A DNA stretch of 64,000 nt from Agarophyton chilense (taxonomy: Eukaryota; Rhodophyta; Florideophyceae; Gracilariales; Gracilariaceae), in assembly GCA_030374765.1 (NCBI GenBank), contig JARGXX010000099.1:434001-498000 (forward strand), in the 5' to 3' direction. Position numbers and translations under genes: made by a program. Below, one piece after another: positions 10,460-23,120 of this stretch. Below the pieces are notes generated by a model. It was not told where the DNA came from and searched no databases. It saw nothing but the letters and a program-made list of their open reading frames with translations. Numbering within the stretch: the stretch's first letter is position 1; every line of letters begins with the position of its first letter.

Positions 10460-11916
10460 CTATACTTTGAGAGCGACAGCGCTTGCCCGTTTTCGTCTCG
10501 CGTTCGCTACTTTCATTCCTTCCGTTTCCATAAACTTAATGCTCGCATTTGGTCGAGTTGGAACGGGTACAATTTCGGAACCATTGGAATTGGGTGAGCG
10601 GTCACGCGTTCGACTTGATGCTTTCACGGCGACGTTACTGCCACTTTGACGTATCCTATAGTTTTGCAGCAAAAAGGAGCCAATTCCATACAGAGTAGCA
10701 AGCACAAGCAAATCATGTACAACAAAAGAAAGTAAATGCGATGGGTTATACGCTGGTTCCCATTGGCCCCAATCACAGAGCAATGCGATAAGATAAACAG
10801 TGCGTCGAAATAGGGACGTGAACGGTTCGGGGTACGGACTTCTCCAATCAATTCTGTCGTACAACGCGTCAATATCTTCCGTAGAAAGGGGTAGAACTTG
10901 GCCAGGCTTTCTGCGTAATATAATGAGACCTTGAGGCTCGTCAATGGGGCCACGGGTGGGATCATCGTTGCGATAGGCAAGAACACGAGCGACCTCGATG
11001 TAGAAGTTCAAGACTGGAGAATATTGATCCAATTGTGTGTAGAAGTCGTGAATGAATACCAGAGAGTTGTCATGTAAATAGGGGAGAATTTTTAAAGCGC
11101 ACGCAAGACCTATACCAAAGTTAGTCCGAAAGCTTGTGGTGTGGAGAGGGAAGCACATCAGGGCCCACCTCTATTACAGAAAAGGAGTGAAAAAGAAACA
11201 GAAGGTAGAAAAACAAAAGAAAAAGGAAAGAAACGAAGAAACTTACGAGCACGGCCGTCAATCAACACTTTGTCGAACCGCTTCTCGGGTATGGTTTCAA
11301 CGAGATCAACATACTCCCTGAACTGTTCATAGTTGCCGTGTTCATATCGTGATACCGTTCCCCATCCTCGGAAGCCCGGGCGTACATCGACGCAAAGAAA
11401 TTTGGTTTCCACCTCTGCAGGGTGAATGTTACGCTCCGAAAGAAAGTTCCGGAGGGAGGCCGAGATTTTACAGTCATGATCAATGGAATACGCACGCTTT
11501 ACGAGAGGGGAGAACGCCAAAGAGGAACTACCAGAACCATATTCAACGTACACATCGTCTCTAGTAAGATATGATGTAATGAGATCAACCTCAGTGCGAT
11601 GCATCATGATGTACGGATAAGGCATGTGAGAAGATTCGGAAGCATTTCTTGAGCCGGCCCCCGTGACATACTGCGGAGGTGGCTCAGAACGTGCTCCGGT
11701 GGACGATGATGTTCGAGCTGAGCTGTCACGCGGATGTGGTGCGGATGGATAGGAGGCGTGGCCCCAATTCGCCCCCCAATGGAGCCAGTGATGCACCAAT
11801 TTCTGCAGAGTCGTTTGCTCCGAATCGCTACCTGAAACCAGCTGAAAAGACAGGGCATGGAGAAGCAGCAGAAGAATTCTAAGTCGCTGAGCCCTAGGCA
11901 CGGAAACGGCGAGCAT
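10460..11916 (-). CDS. Signal-peptide methyltransferase-like membrane protein, spliced
   Basis: Two exons on the minus strand, 11916-11247 and 11109-10460, joined by a 137-nt intron (GTAAGT...ACTAAC...TATAG), give 439 residues. The start at 11916 gives a clear signal peptide (LRILLLLLHALSFQLVSG); an upstream in-frame ATG at 12090 would add 58 residues that hide it. The middle has a class I SAM-dependent methyltransferase-like fold: YVEYGSGSSSLAF (glycine-rich loop), AYSIDHD (acidic end of strand 2), then FDKVLIDGRARLACALKILPYL and VFIHDFY, split by the intron. Two hydrophobic segments follow (TVYLIALLCDWG region and SFVVHDLLVLATLYGIGSFLL), so the C-terminus is probably membrane-anchored in the secretory pathway. 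Substrate unknown; glycan or cell-wall modification would be a guess. Confidence 0.7.
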
Positions 11917-12541
11917 GACAGAACAAACGTACGCTCGCTTAGATGACAGGATTGCAGCGATGGAACTAGGAGAGACGGTGAGGTTTGAGTTGCTAGCAGA
12001 AACAGCAAGGCATACATGTACTGTGGCCCCTACTCCCCCGATAGAATAAAACAGGCTCAGGGCTTTCACAACCCTTGGACCAAATCCCAAAAAATAGAGG
12101 CCAGATGTAGGGTAGCGATTAGGTGACTAAAAGTCGATGCGTATTGGGCAAGTCTTTTCAAACAGCAAGCCGAATGGGCACAATGCCTAAAGTCCTTCAG
12201 CTCCTAGATGAACCTTGCCATGTTCAGAGACCGTAACCATCCAAACCTTCTAGAATGGATTCAGATTCCTCTCAGACGATGAAAGGCTCTACCACACGGC
12301 ACTGTTTTTGCAATCATTCGCCGAGATAGAGAGAAATACTTGCAAAAAAAAACCAAATAGAGGTGGTTCCCGTCTTGATATTCGTCCAAACCGAAAATTT
12401 GGTCGTCAACAAGGAGATCAACAAATCGATTTAGATTACTTTTGCCGAATCCATAATAACTCTGAACCGCTGTTTTTGGTCTCCTAATTCGAGCGACGTT
12501 TTGCAGTGACACGAACGATATAAGAAAAGCTACGATCAGCG
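11917..12541. other. Upstream flank, no gene recognised
   Basis: The promoter and leader of the methyltransferase-like gene occupy the left part. The right part, to 12541, leads into the Harbinger transposase relic and may contain its terminal repeat, but I could not identify inverted termini or a 3-bp target duplication by eye. Confidence 0.3.
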
Positions 12542-13534
12542 TTGTGTAAAACAAGTCCGTTCTTCTTGGAACAGCTAGATGCTAGTTGGGAGAAAGGCGC
12601 ATGCACAGATCAAAAACTAACAGCTGCTCTATGGCAATTGAGTTCTGGAATTGCTCCAAATCATCTCGTATCATACATTCAACTCCATAAGTCAACTATA
12701 TTTTCTACAATGAAACAGTTTTGGGCCACTGTGGTACACTTTTTCAGGGAGCAGTACATCTTGAGTCTCTCGAAATACGATCTACGAAGAATTGGGTGTA
12801 ATTATGAAAGTCTCGGTTTTCATGGGTGTATTGGAGCGCTGCACTTTTCAGGATGGGAGTAGAAAAAAGATCCGGTGGCATGGCATGGTCAATAAAAGGG
12901 TAAAGTAAACAAGCTGATGCTGTTCATGGAATTGGTAAGTGATGAAAAGGTACTTGTATGGTATGTGATGTTTGTATCGCCTGGAGCAAAGAATGAAACT
13001 ACTATTATGTCACCGAGCTCTCTCTTCAATGATGTACGGAGTGAAAAATGGCAACCTGTCTTTCCTAAAACGGATATTGCAGGTACCACTATCGACTGGT
13101 TTTGTTACCTCTGCGACTGCATATACTCGAGATATCGGTTCTTTGCGAAGCCATATCCTGACCCGAAGTCGAAAAAGAGCAAGCTCTACACTATAGGACG
13201 CAGTTTTACTCGTTAGGCAGTTGAGAGAGTATTTTTTACTTTGTACGGTCAATTTGAAGTACTTGATCGACCAGCTAGATTGGCTGGGTTACAAGATCTT
13301 CGTAGTATTGTGCTTCGCTGCTGTATTTTGCACAACATGGTTGCTGAAGAGCGTGGCTATAGTGGAACAGGAAGGTTTCGAGTGACAGAAGCGGAAATGC
13401 AGACGAATGGTACTCTTTATATCAAATTCACCCATTCCAACTGCAACTATGAGCAGGCTGAGATTGGGAGATCATTTTTGGATCCAAGCGAAAGTCTTTC
13501 ACAGCACGTGACGCTGCAAGAAGCGCTTACGTAG
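12542..13534 (+). pseudogene. PIF/Harbinger-type transposase (DDE superfamily), dead
   Basis: The reading frame is preserved over about 330 codons but interrupted by three in-frame stops (12860-12862, 12893-12895, 13214-13216). By eye it follows the plant-transposon-protein family (PF04827 type): an N-terminal helical part ending in TMKQFWATVVHFFREQYL-like sequence, ESLGFHGCIGALHFSGWE, DPVAWHGQ, VWYVMFVSPGAKNETTI, YLCDCIYSRY, VERVF, and RSIVLRCCILHNMVAEERG. The first catalytic Asp of the family (SIDC) reads His here (ALHF). The preserved frame with only point stops suggests decay by substitution and a moderate age. It faces its partner gene on the other strand. Confidence 0.75.
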
Positions 13535-13632
13535 AACTTCTGGAACAGTTATGGCGATATGTAAGATGTGTAGGTGAATGAGACGTATATGTCTCGGGAT
13601 AAAGTTGTTCTTTACTTCATATTTGAGACTTT

Positions 13633-14793
13633 CTAGGTTCCATCCTGGTCCACGTTCGACAAAATCAGTGCATACGCAGTTTGATTTTCACCTTTACCTG
13701 CATTGTCAATCACATTGACTGATTCATCTTCTCCGTTCTGTTGGGTGTTGTTTGTGTTATGTACTGCAGCGCTATCTTTCTGTCCAAGTCGTTTGAGTAA
13801 GTGAGATTTTATTAGACGTTGAATCTCGTCTTTATTCATCTCGGTCACTTCTGATGTCGCCGCCATGAGTTCGCTGGCCATCTCCCAGTCTAGCCTCTCA
13901 CGCTGCAGCTTAATCTTCTCCTTCGCCGCCTTTGTCTTCTCACGAACTGATTCCGTTAGAATACACCCAATTCTTTGTACAGAAGCAGATATTGTTTCAT
14001 CTTTAGAGTTTTCCTTTTCCAGTTTGAGCTTTTTTGCAGTGATCTGTTCCTCTTTAAACTTCTTCGCTCGTTTGGTCCCCATTGGCCGCTCCGATTAGTA
14101 GTCACCTCTCTGTTACAAATTCTCAATACCAGCTCCTTGCAGAAGAGTTTTGTCCTTGTTCAAAATTTTAAAAGCTTCCTTGAACTTGAAAGGTTTAGCG
14201 ATGTGGTAGTTAGGATTACGCATACAATCATAAGCATGAGATATGGACCTGGTACCATCGCTATAAATGAGGTCTGCGCAACGCAGCATCGCAGTCTCGT
14301 CTACGTTTTCTGTGAGATTCATACAATTAACTCGATCCAAGCAAGCTTTAAACCTAGTACATTCAGCGCGAATCCTGTCCCAGTACTTGCGGCATCCGTC
14401 TCATGAACGACCCTCCCACCGCCTCTTCTCGAGTTTGCATCCGGTTCTTGGTAGTATGCGTGAGATTCCAGGATTGCCACTATCTTTAATAAATACCACC
14501 CTGATACGCCGTCCATGCTCTGCCCCCGACATGATGGAGCCTACCTCTGGATCGGTAGAGACGGTAAAAGCCGCACAAACCAGAGCCAGTGTTTCTGTTT
14601 CGTTCCACTGCATGTTCTTTCCCTTTTCTGCTGGGCTAGACGTTGCGGTGGCAGTGCCATTCTTTTTTGTATTCCCTGAACTCATGTCGGTGGTGGAAAC
14701 TGTGGCCTGAGCACAAGGCGATAGAAATGCCTCTGATGGACGAGGTAGGCGTTGCCAGACTTTGTGCAAAGTGCAGCACTTTATATGCCTCAT
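13633..14793 (-). pseudogene. Harbinger partner protein (Myb/SANT-like + NAM-associated type), dead
   Basis: One preserved frame on the minus strand, convergent with the transposase, with two in-frame stops (14401-14403 and 14113-14115). The N-terminal part MQWNETETLALVCAAFTVSTDPEVGS resembles the Myb/SANT-like domain of Harbinger ORF1 proteins. It continues with WDRIRAECTRFKACLDRVN, PFKFKEAFKILNKD and then RPMGTKRAKKFKEEQ and a long charged helix typical of the C-terminal region found with such transposases. In active Harbinger elements this protein binds DNA and brings the transposase to the nucleus and the ends. Both genes being together shows that an autonomous-type copy once inserted here. 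Confidence 0.65.
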
Positions 14794-14799
14794 CTTTCT

Positions 14800-15540
14800 G
14801 TTAGCTCACGTAATGCGGTTTGGGTTGTCGGATTTGGCTCCAAAACTTTGGGAGGCCTCCTTTCTGCGATTTCGTTGGCACATTGGTGCGCTTCGCCGAT
14901 AACGGCGAAGGCAAGGCCGAGAGCGGCCGAGAAACGACGTACCTCGTGAAACGGCGTCGATGGAGCGTTGTGGCCTGAGGTGCCTCGGGGGCGGGAGGCA
15001 TACTGCACTAAAAACGGTTGGATTTGGGGCGCACTAAAAATTTTGCGCTGCTTTTTGGGAGTTGCGTTGGCCGTTGGGGAGGCTTTTGGACAAAAAATTG
15101 GACAAATCCTTCGGCTTTGGGCTTTTTTAAAGCGGTTGAGAATGCCCTCAGTGGCAAACAGAAAAAGGTTGCAATCAGTGTCATTATGCATAATATAGCT
15201 GTACACGTATGGTTGACATCACACAAGTAAACCGTCGCGATCCCGCACACGACGGCGGGGAGTCCGTCCATCGCTTCCACTAGCTCACAGGTTATGGGCA
15301 CCATTCACCCATGCCCACAGCAATCACCAGAGCATTGCTCTCGTCACAACGGTCCAACAGAGCCTTGCTCCCGTTCTCGCGCGGTTCTTTCAGACCAATA
15401 TACCTCCTATTAAACCTTCCACACTATTTGTGGTCAAAATTTTTCCCAACATTGCGCCAATCACAAATTATACGTGCGAGCATCGCGCGCATAACATATC
15501 AACAAAACATATCTGGCTCGATCTCTCAGGCCAGCCCAAA
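14800..15540. other. Right flank of the Harbinger relic, nothing certain
   Basis: Two minus-strand frames here are not recognisable. Two similar boxes containing GGATTTGG occur near 14829 and 15017, in direct orientation, and may be remnants of element ends, but no convincing inverted partner was found on the left side. Confidence 0.2.
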
Positions 15541-18079
15541 TTAGAACAAAAACGATAGAAAACACGCTATCACACCACCATGGAGACTTTAATGACCAAT
15601 CCATCCGGTCTCTTATAACGCTTTGCAGACGAGCTTGTTGAGTTAACCAAATCGAATCACTTCCAGGAGACAAAAAACCTTAACGAATTCTTAATACTGC
15701 ATGATCAATTGAAAATCTTCGCATCGGATTTAGTGTTCAAACGTCTGACGACCACAAAGCTATTGATAACGTTCGAAGCATTATAAAAAAAAGTGTCACA
15801 CGATAAGTAATCGACCTACCCTAGCAAAAAATGAAAAGTAAATGGCGCATAAATGGTGTACTTCATAAAGTTATGAATAACGCAAAAAAGTCCCAAATGC
15901 AAACAATGACGAAGGTTTAATTCCACAATCATGTACGCCAATTACTAACCATATTAGCAATGGTTAACATATGGCGTACATTTTATTTAAAATGTCTTCC
16001 AAATGGCATATAAATGACGAATATTGAGTCCATTATGCATATATTGTTTACCAGTCATACGCCATTTACTGCGTTTTTATGGAAAATTACCGTCGTACAG
16101 AGGTATGAATGGAATCGAACTCTGAAGAAGATGGCCAAGAAATATAGCACAATAAAAAATAATATCTTGATGGAACATTACGAAGAACTGTAAAAATACT
16201 TCAAAATATTTATATACTTCTGTTATATATTATTTGTAAACACCGTAGAAAATATGAAGAAGGGACGTAAAAGCCAGGGATAATAGCGTGACATATTTTC
16301 TTAAAACAGTTTTGTTAAAACGTATATGATTATTATAAAAGGTGTAGAACAATGTTTTATTATGCGAAGAACTACTTGGATATTACATAGGGGACAAAGA
16401 TGACGTACAGATTTCTGCCATGCGTATTATCAAGTTGAAAGAGACGTATTTGTGAAAGAGAGGCAAGAAGCCGAAAAATGGGGAAGCAAGAATGTTAGTC
16501 ACATTGCTGTACATGAGGATCGTGAAGATAAGTATTTCATTTACGTATAATCATAGACGTACCAATTTGTATTAGAAATCCATTCGTATATGCCAAATCA
16601 ACGGAGAACCAGGCCAAGGTTTCGGACGACGATTAACGCATGATAGTTCAAGATAGGTTCAACATCGAAAACAAAAGACAGAATGAGATAGATAAGCATT
16701 TTCTTAGGAACAGCGCACTCATAAGGAAGAGGATTAGTTATTGAAATACACAAGAAGAGTGATTAAGAAAAAGGCATACCTGAAGAAAGTAGGAATCGAG
16801 AATCGAAAGATGCATGGCAGTTGGTCTTATCATCTGTAGAGCGGAGAAAGTCGGCGCATTCTTGAATGCCATGCAAGATCCGAATGTGTATCGCTCGCAG
16901 AGGGCCATCTACATCTTTGCCAAATCCCACACTACTCCTCTGATGCATTTCAACGCTCGGAGTATGCTCGGATTATGCATTCTCGTGCCTGTGGCTATGG
17001 AGCAGAAGACGATCTTGTGTGGATAAAAACTGCGCTTCGAACATACCTCAAGCTTTTGGGCCCATTGAGAAGAATGAACTCGTGATATACGCGCCAAGAG
17101 TTGTACGGGGCAGAGTGTTCTCTAGCAAAGACAGGACGTGGAGGAACGCGACAAGGTCCCAACAACTCTGAATGGATGAAGAAATGGAGTTGAAAACGAC
17201 CAGGCTTGGCCGTCGGAGATGGAGCCAGCTTTTCTCGTGCGAATATTTATGAAAAGAAGAAGTTGCATCAACAAATGCTAGGTATTTGAAGCGCAATTTC
17301 CACTTGACAGCCTTCCACGTGTCCAGCTATGCCAGATGATTGCTCAAGAACCACAGATGATTTCTGTTACTGTACTGTTCCTGGCATTCAGGCAAGAGTA
17401 CAACGTGTTCCAAAAATTCTTTGAAATGCCTGAATTGTAATGGGAGACCAAATAGAAGCCTCTGCTGCTCCCCCGTCATAAATTAGTACTACAACGCATG
17501 ATACAAACACCGGCAGCATTACGCAAAACTTTGGAAGCGAAAACAGAGGAGAATATTATAATTGAATGTGATACCAACCGCTTTTCGGAATGAATTCTAC
17601 GTTCCTCTTATTTGTTCTGGTACCAAAGGAGCCCAAGGATGTCTGCTGTAGCATTTGCCATCAGATGAGTAACATTTTATAATTATGCCCTCCAACTAAA
17701 TTAGTGAACGGGTTGCAATGCTCATTTTCAAACGAGAGTGCTTAGCGGTGAGATTGGCTTCGCTCTATTGAAGTCAATCCGCACAAGACGAAACAGCGGC
17801 GCACTAGTACATATGGAGGCATGTAGATAGAAAGCAGGGCCATGTTAAGGTATTCCATACATAGCCTCAAAATGTTTGCCGAGTTCGTTTCTTTTTTCGC
17901 TGCAAACCAAGTAAAATCATTGGATCAATTTCGGGTAGCCACGGTTGTCCCGAAAGCAAACCGCTTGGCTCACGCATTTCGTCAATGAAATATGTCCAAT
18001 GAGACATTCCTTCTCTCTTGTTCGCTACCTCAATTTCAACCACGCCAATTGGGTGAGAGATACAGTTAATAGACTCTAT
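15541..18079. other. Long AT-rich region without genes; palindromes and short repeats
   Basis: No gene is seen in about 2.5 kb. At 15935-15986 there is an imperfect inverted repeat with arms of 21 nt (TGTACGCCA...AACCAT and its mirror) and a six-base loop. A motif close to AATGGCGYATAAATG recurs at 15841-15855 (+), 16002-16016 (+) and, on the opposite strand, 16055-16069. The arrangement could be a decayed MITE or an AT-rich structural DNA element. The stretch 16760-17300 has short unrelated frames on both strands without family resemblance. Confidence 0.4.
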
Positions 18080-20946
18080 TTAAATTCCTGTAAATAAAGA
18101 TGGGTGATCTACTCTTCTTTTGGAAAACACTTGCTTTCGATCCCCTTCATGAAGTCGGCTTGAGGCCCAGCTTGCTATCACGAGATGATGTACGTCTCTA
18201 TCCACTTTGTGCTCTTGAAACGCAAGTTCCTTTCTGTAATAAACGGTTGTACGGTCATTCTCTTCGTTGGAAAAGTAAGCAGAGAAGAAACAACTTTGTC
18301 TCTCGTTAAGACTTGGTTCAAAGTACTTCTTATACATCGCAGGTGTCTGCAGTGCGCATTTGTCCTGATGAAGTTTAACCCATGTAACAATATTGCAATT
18401 CAAGTCCAATAAGCCTTGCAGTTCATGAGCAGAAACTCCCAGAGCCTCGTAGTATTGTTTCAACATCTTTCGAAGATTCGGAAATCTTCCGTTTTCTGCC
18501 TTGGATATGGTGGTCGTTTTCTTCGGCTGTCGTAGTTCATATTCCCCTACATCTCTCTCATGGCATCTTACTCGAAGATTACATGAGTAACTCCCCTGAT
18601 CTTCTTCATCGAGAAAAGGAAAATTGAAACCATGCTGAATGGCATAAAAGCGAGCAGCTGTTTAATACTTAATCTTTTCTCGCGTAGATTCAGCAAATCT
18701 GTCTCTAGCGTGAGTGCACCGGTTTATCTGCCCAGCAAAGTTTTCAACAGACCATTGCGCTAGCATGGATATCGGTCCATATTTTCGTATACTCTCCGCC
18801 ATGTGAAGCAGAAGGTGGTACACATATTTGAAAACCCTTATGCGATCCGGACGCAACTGATAATAAACTTCCGAGAAGTGCTGGAAGAACTGAACCGCCA
18901 AACTCTCAATTTCATTCACGTTCTCTTGCTTAAGTTCCCATTGATTACAGCGACGAACGAGTCCTACATACACATTCCACCCTCGAAGTATTTCATCAGG
19001 AAGGCATTCATGAAGCACTATTAAGCTAGTGCAGAGTACGAATTATTTCCACTCACTAGCTTTCCAAAGATTTCGCTTCTCTAAACCTCTTGGGCGCCTG
19101 CAGAGCGATGAGGATAGACCTACGCCACATTTGCTCAAGTTTTGGGACACAGTCATGAGCAACTTGTTTCTTCTCAAGAATTCCAACTCTGTAAACTTCC
19201 CTGACTCCCAGATATCCACTATATCTTTTGCGAAATTCTCAAACAGCAAGTGCATAATGTCAGGTGGAAATAGAGAAAAGGCACTCATTGTTCGAAGCTC
19301 TAGTAGGGGGGATGGGTGAATGGAAGAGAATCCAAATCCTTTTAGAAGTTCCTGCAGGTCATGCCTCGTACGATTACTAGAACGTCTAAGGTCTCGTAGT
19401 GTATCATACTGGGCTTTCACTTCCTCGTTGGTCCGAAGTGGCAGATCGTGAGCGTACCACAGCACTTTTCCTCTTCCACTCTCAGAGCAGTGTTTCAATT
19501 CTGATGGAAAGTACAAATGACCTACAAACACACCTTTAACTTTGCAGAAGTGACATGGGGCGAGTCCATTGTGACCTTTGAGGTGGGCCATTTTCTTCAT
19601 AGCGATAAGATCAGCTTTCCCAAATAGAAGATGTACTCGTACATTTGCTTGATTACCGTTCCAAAGAAATACATCTCTACCATCCTTCGAAAGGAACCTT
19701 ACCTCTTCTATGAACGGTATCGCAAAGGACGTGAGATCCTTTGGATCCTTGGGACCAGGAATAAACATGAGGGGGAGAAGGTTAGGTTCCTCAAATCTTT
19801 CGGATGGATCCAAGTTTAGTACTGTAGCCACAACAGGCCAGTAGGTGTACTCATTAGACTCAAAGAGCTGCACTCCGTCGGTAGAGAGAGAGAGAGGAAA
19901 ATGTCATTGATCACTGAAGACTTTCCGCCAAGCTCTTCCACTACTTCCCAAAATAAAGAACCGCTGTAGAAGTCCTTGATGGCTGCATTCTCATTGTCTT
20001 GCGCTTTTGATATACCTTTCTTATAGTAGTCAAAGAGACCAGGTCCTATATCATCACTCTGAAGCCATACTTCTGGTCTGTCCCAAAGTTTCAAGTATTG
20101 AATATGAGATGAAGTGCCCGTATCATCTGGGCAATATGGACAAAGAGAAACCGATCCAATAATGTCTTTGGGAAGCATTTCATGAAAGACGGGACAACTA
20201 GGATGAAAAGAGGATTGATTTGGACAGCTTCGCACCAGAGCTTGGCGAATACCATTGAAAGATTTGTATCGTACTGCAACATCATCTTGTGCAGTCGCAT
20301 CGCGTACAAGATCATCCATTAATGCGTCTGTGACGGCATTTTTTATCCCTATTCCAACGAGTTTGTCGTGGTTCTTCAAGAAGCTGTGAAATCTAAGGTC
20401 GTTTGAGTTCATTTGCGCATTAGGCTTTACGAGAGTTGCATGAGAATCACAAAGAGTACGATCGGATGCTGTCATTTCGGAATTTGTTGAGGAAGATGTC
20501 TGCATAACACCGAGAAGTTCCCCATGCACAAGTAGCCCAACAGCATCACAACCCTTTGCCAAGATGGAAGGGTCGCTGTCAGATTCAGAGTCCTAACCAT
20601 GTTGTTCTTGTCCATGAAAAATATCTTCCGTAGTTGTCGATTCAGAACACGAATTTGAAGTTTCCTCTATAGTAGTGGGAACAGAAGTCGAATCCGAACT
20701 TTCAGATAAGATGTAAAACTCGCTGAGATCCTCGTGATTTGAAATTCTTGTCGGCATCGGTAGAAAGCATTGACATCTCTCACACTCTTCTTCTGTCTGG
20801 GCATCATTGCGGTGGAGCATTGCAGTTCGGAGAGATATTAGTTTTCCATGATAGCACTTGCAATGATAAGGAGAATGGCAAACGAAACCCAGAATGTCCA
20901 TGGCTTGCTGAGATACATGCAAAACTGGTTCCGTCCACCAATTCAT
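18080..20946 (-). pseudogene. tnp2-type (CACTA/EnSpm-like) transposase, dead
   Basis: A long transposase reading frame on the minus strand, broken by three in-frame stops (20593-20595, 19043-19045, 18662-18664) and one frameshift inside a CT microsatellite run at about 19883-19897. The N-terminal part has a Cys/His cluster (CHSPYHCKCYHG...ECERCQC). The centre is diagnostic: DGVQLFESNEYTYWPV, LPLMFIPGPKDPKDL, MAHLKGHNGLAPCHFCKVKG and FPPDIMHLLFENFAKDIVDIW follow the Transposase_21/tnp2 pattern. The C-terminal part (LPDEILRGWNVYVGLVRRC..., HMAESIRKYGPISMLAQWSVENF) also fits. Terminal CACTA repeats were not found. Related Plavaka-type elements share these motifs, so the exact superfamily is less sure than the relationship. 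Confidence 0.75.
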
Positions 20947-20949
20947 CAG

Positions 20950-23120
20950 GCTGGGAGCTCACATCTGCAACAAACAAAGTGCTACTCAACCATTATCACT
21001 CGTGAAACAAAAGCATGCGCGACAGAACCGTAGGAAGAGTAATGAAAGACATGTTCCCAATCTATTCTGATGTTGAAACGAAAACGTTTCACATATCGGT
21101 TGTAAGGAATAAAGTTCGTTCTGAGATACCGATAAAGAAGTATTGCCGAAAGAAACAACTTCTGAAAACCGAAAATGGCGCACAAAAACAGGAAATAAAG
21201 ACGGAAAATCCGATAAATAACACCTTAAATAAACCTTATCACAGCGGCAAACGTAACTTCGTCGACGGTGTTATGCAAGTTCTGGAATCTGTTTGTTGAA
21301 GAATACAGCTTTTTTCTCTGTTCTAAGAAATGGTTCTTATCCAGGAAAAAATAGCGTTGCGCGACCCGACTGCGGGACGGACGTCGAATCAATCAAGCTC
21401 GGTCAGCTTCAGAAAGGCCCTGAACGAAGCAATCCAGAACAACAATGGCGGAATCAACGATGAGAAAGCCGATGATCTCCGTTTAAATACTCTAGATAAG
21501 CCTCGTGCATACTCGCAGAAATTTATGGGAACCGTCGAGCGCAAGTTTTGTCGTAGTAAACTGTTCAATAAATAATACGGCAGAGCCAGTCGTCAGCGAA
21601 TCATGCAAGAGACAACTAAAAATCAGCTCATGGAAGAGGTTAACCGCATCATATGAGCAGTGAATGATGAACACAAGATAGTTGCGTACACCGAAGGAAA
21701 TTGGGAGGCTCACAAAGCGCTCTTCGCAAAGATTCGAATCGCTGCGGCCACCACGAAACACGCAGAAAATCAGAAGACCTCAGACTAGCGTTCTTAAGCA
21801 CCCAAAGAAAAGATTAGTGGAGAAAATCAGAGGGCTCCCCACTACGAGGGGGATGTTGAGGATGTATACGAAGAAGACGAAATACAGCCAGTGAAGAAAG
21901 TTGGAAGGAACAGGAGAATGCCAAGCACAGAAGAAATCAAGAAGACGGTGTCCGAAGAGTCGCGTAAACGAACTGCCAAAGATCATACAGAGAAGAATGA
22001 AGCACCACAGAAGAAGCCTGTGGTTTCAAAGGAACGTAAAACACGTCTGGTTCGACGATCGGCTCCGAACCTGTCATGTGATCCACCCAAATACAAAGAA
22101 AACAGTTCGAAACAATCCGAAAAGAAATACGATCGTAAGAAAAGAGAACAAAATATTCGTGAAGTTGGCTTGAAATCGAAGTTTGTAAGGAAAACAGCTG
22201 CATCGCTTCCTAATCAATCTTCACGCCCTTGCTCGGAGCATTCCTGATGGAGCTCTCACAATGAGCCTCCCAACATCTGTGAGAATCATGGGTGCCATCT
22301 TAACTCGCCCCGACCCATAAATACAAGGAATGTAAGAAGCGTGTGCATAACTTACGCGGTCAGCGTGTTCTTGGAAAAGATGCCATTGACGGGATTTTCT
22401 TTTGTTCGATCTGTTGTATTGTTCAGAGCGTGCGTAATTCGAATTCTTATTCTGCCCCGCACAAGCTCTATGGAACCCACACGAATGAAGAAGCAGTCGA
22501 TGTTATAATTGAAACTCGATATGTCTCTTGCAAGAAACGATGTTCTCGATGTAGATTATGTTGGTTTTCTCTTGCAGTAGTATCATTCCATACGTTCTCA
22601 TAGTGTACTGGCATTGTTTTCTCATAAAGTATTGCTTGATCAAACAAATCGGATGCGTTGTGGCCTCCATCGATTATGAAGCGTATTGTTGCCAGCATCT
22701 CAAAATAAACATTAAGGTCATCCGCTTCACACTTTGTCTCCCAGACGCAGAGCATATCAGTTTCGGAGAAGGACCGCACTTTCCCGTCAGCTCGAGTGGT
22801 ACCACTCAAGTTCTCTATCAGCGCAGGATCCCAGGTACCGCACTGATCATGGTCCGGCCATGACGAGTAGTCACCGGAACTCATTCTCATCCCCATGTCA
22901 AAGATATTAGTTAATTATTCCCATAAAGGTGTGGCGTCCTTTCATGCCTAACAGTGAAGACCGCTTTTTAGAAACTTTGAACTGGTATATATCCCACAAT
23001 CATGTCCTCCACGCTCGCAGGGGTGACACTGCCATTGGTAGCGGCGAAGATGATCTTAAGAGGAAAATAATGAGCTCCAAAAATGTATGGCGCAAGATCG
23101 CAATGGCAGTGGTGGCTTAC
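20950..23120. other. Low-information region between tnp2 relic and element B
   Basis: Short, Lys/Arg-rich frames on the plus strand (21330-22250) and one 142-codon frame on the minus strand (22468-22896) show no motif I recognise. The basic frames may be decayed transposon passenger sequence. I see no RNA gene. The flank immediately left of element B (CTTAC) does not match its right flank (CGAGT). Confidence 0.25.
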
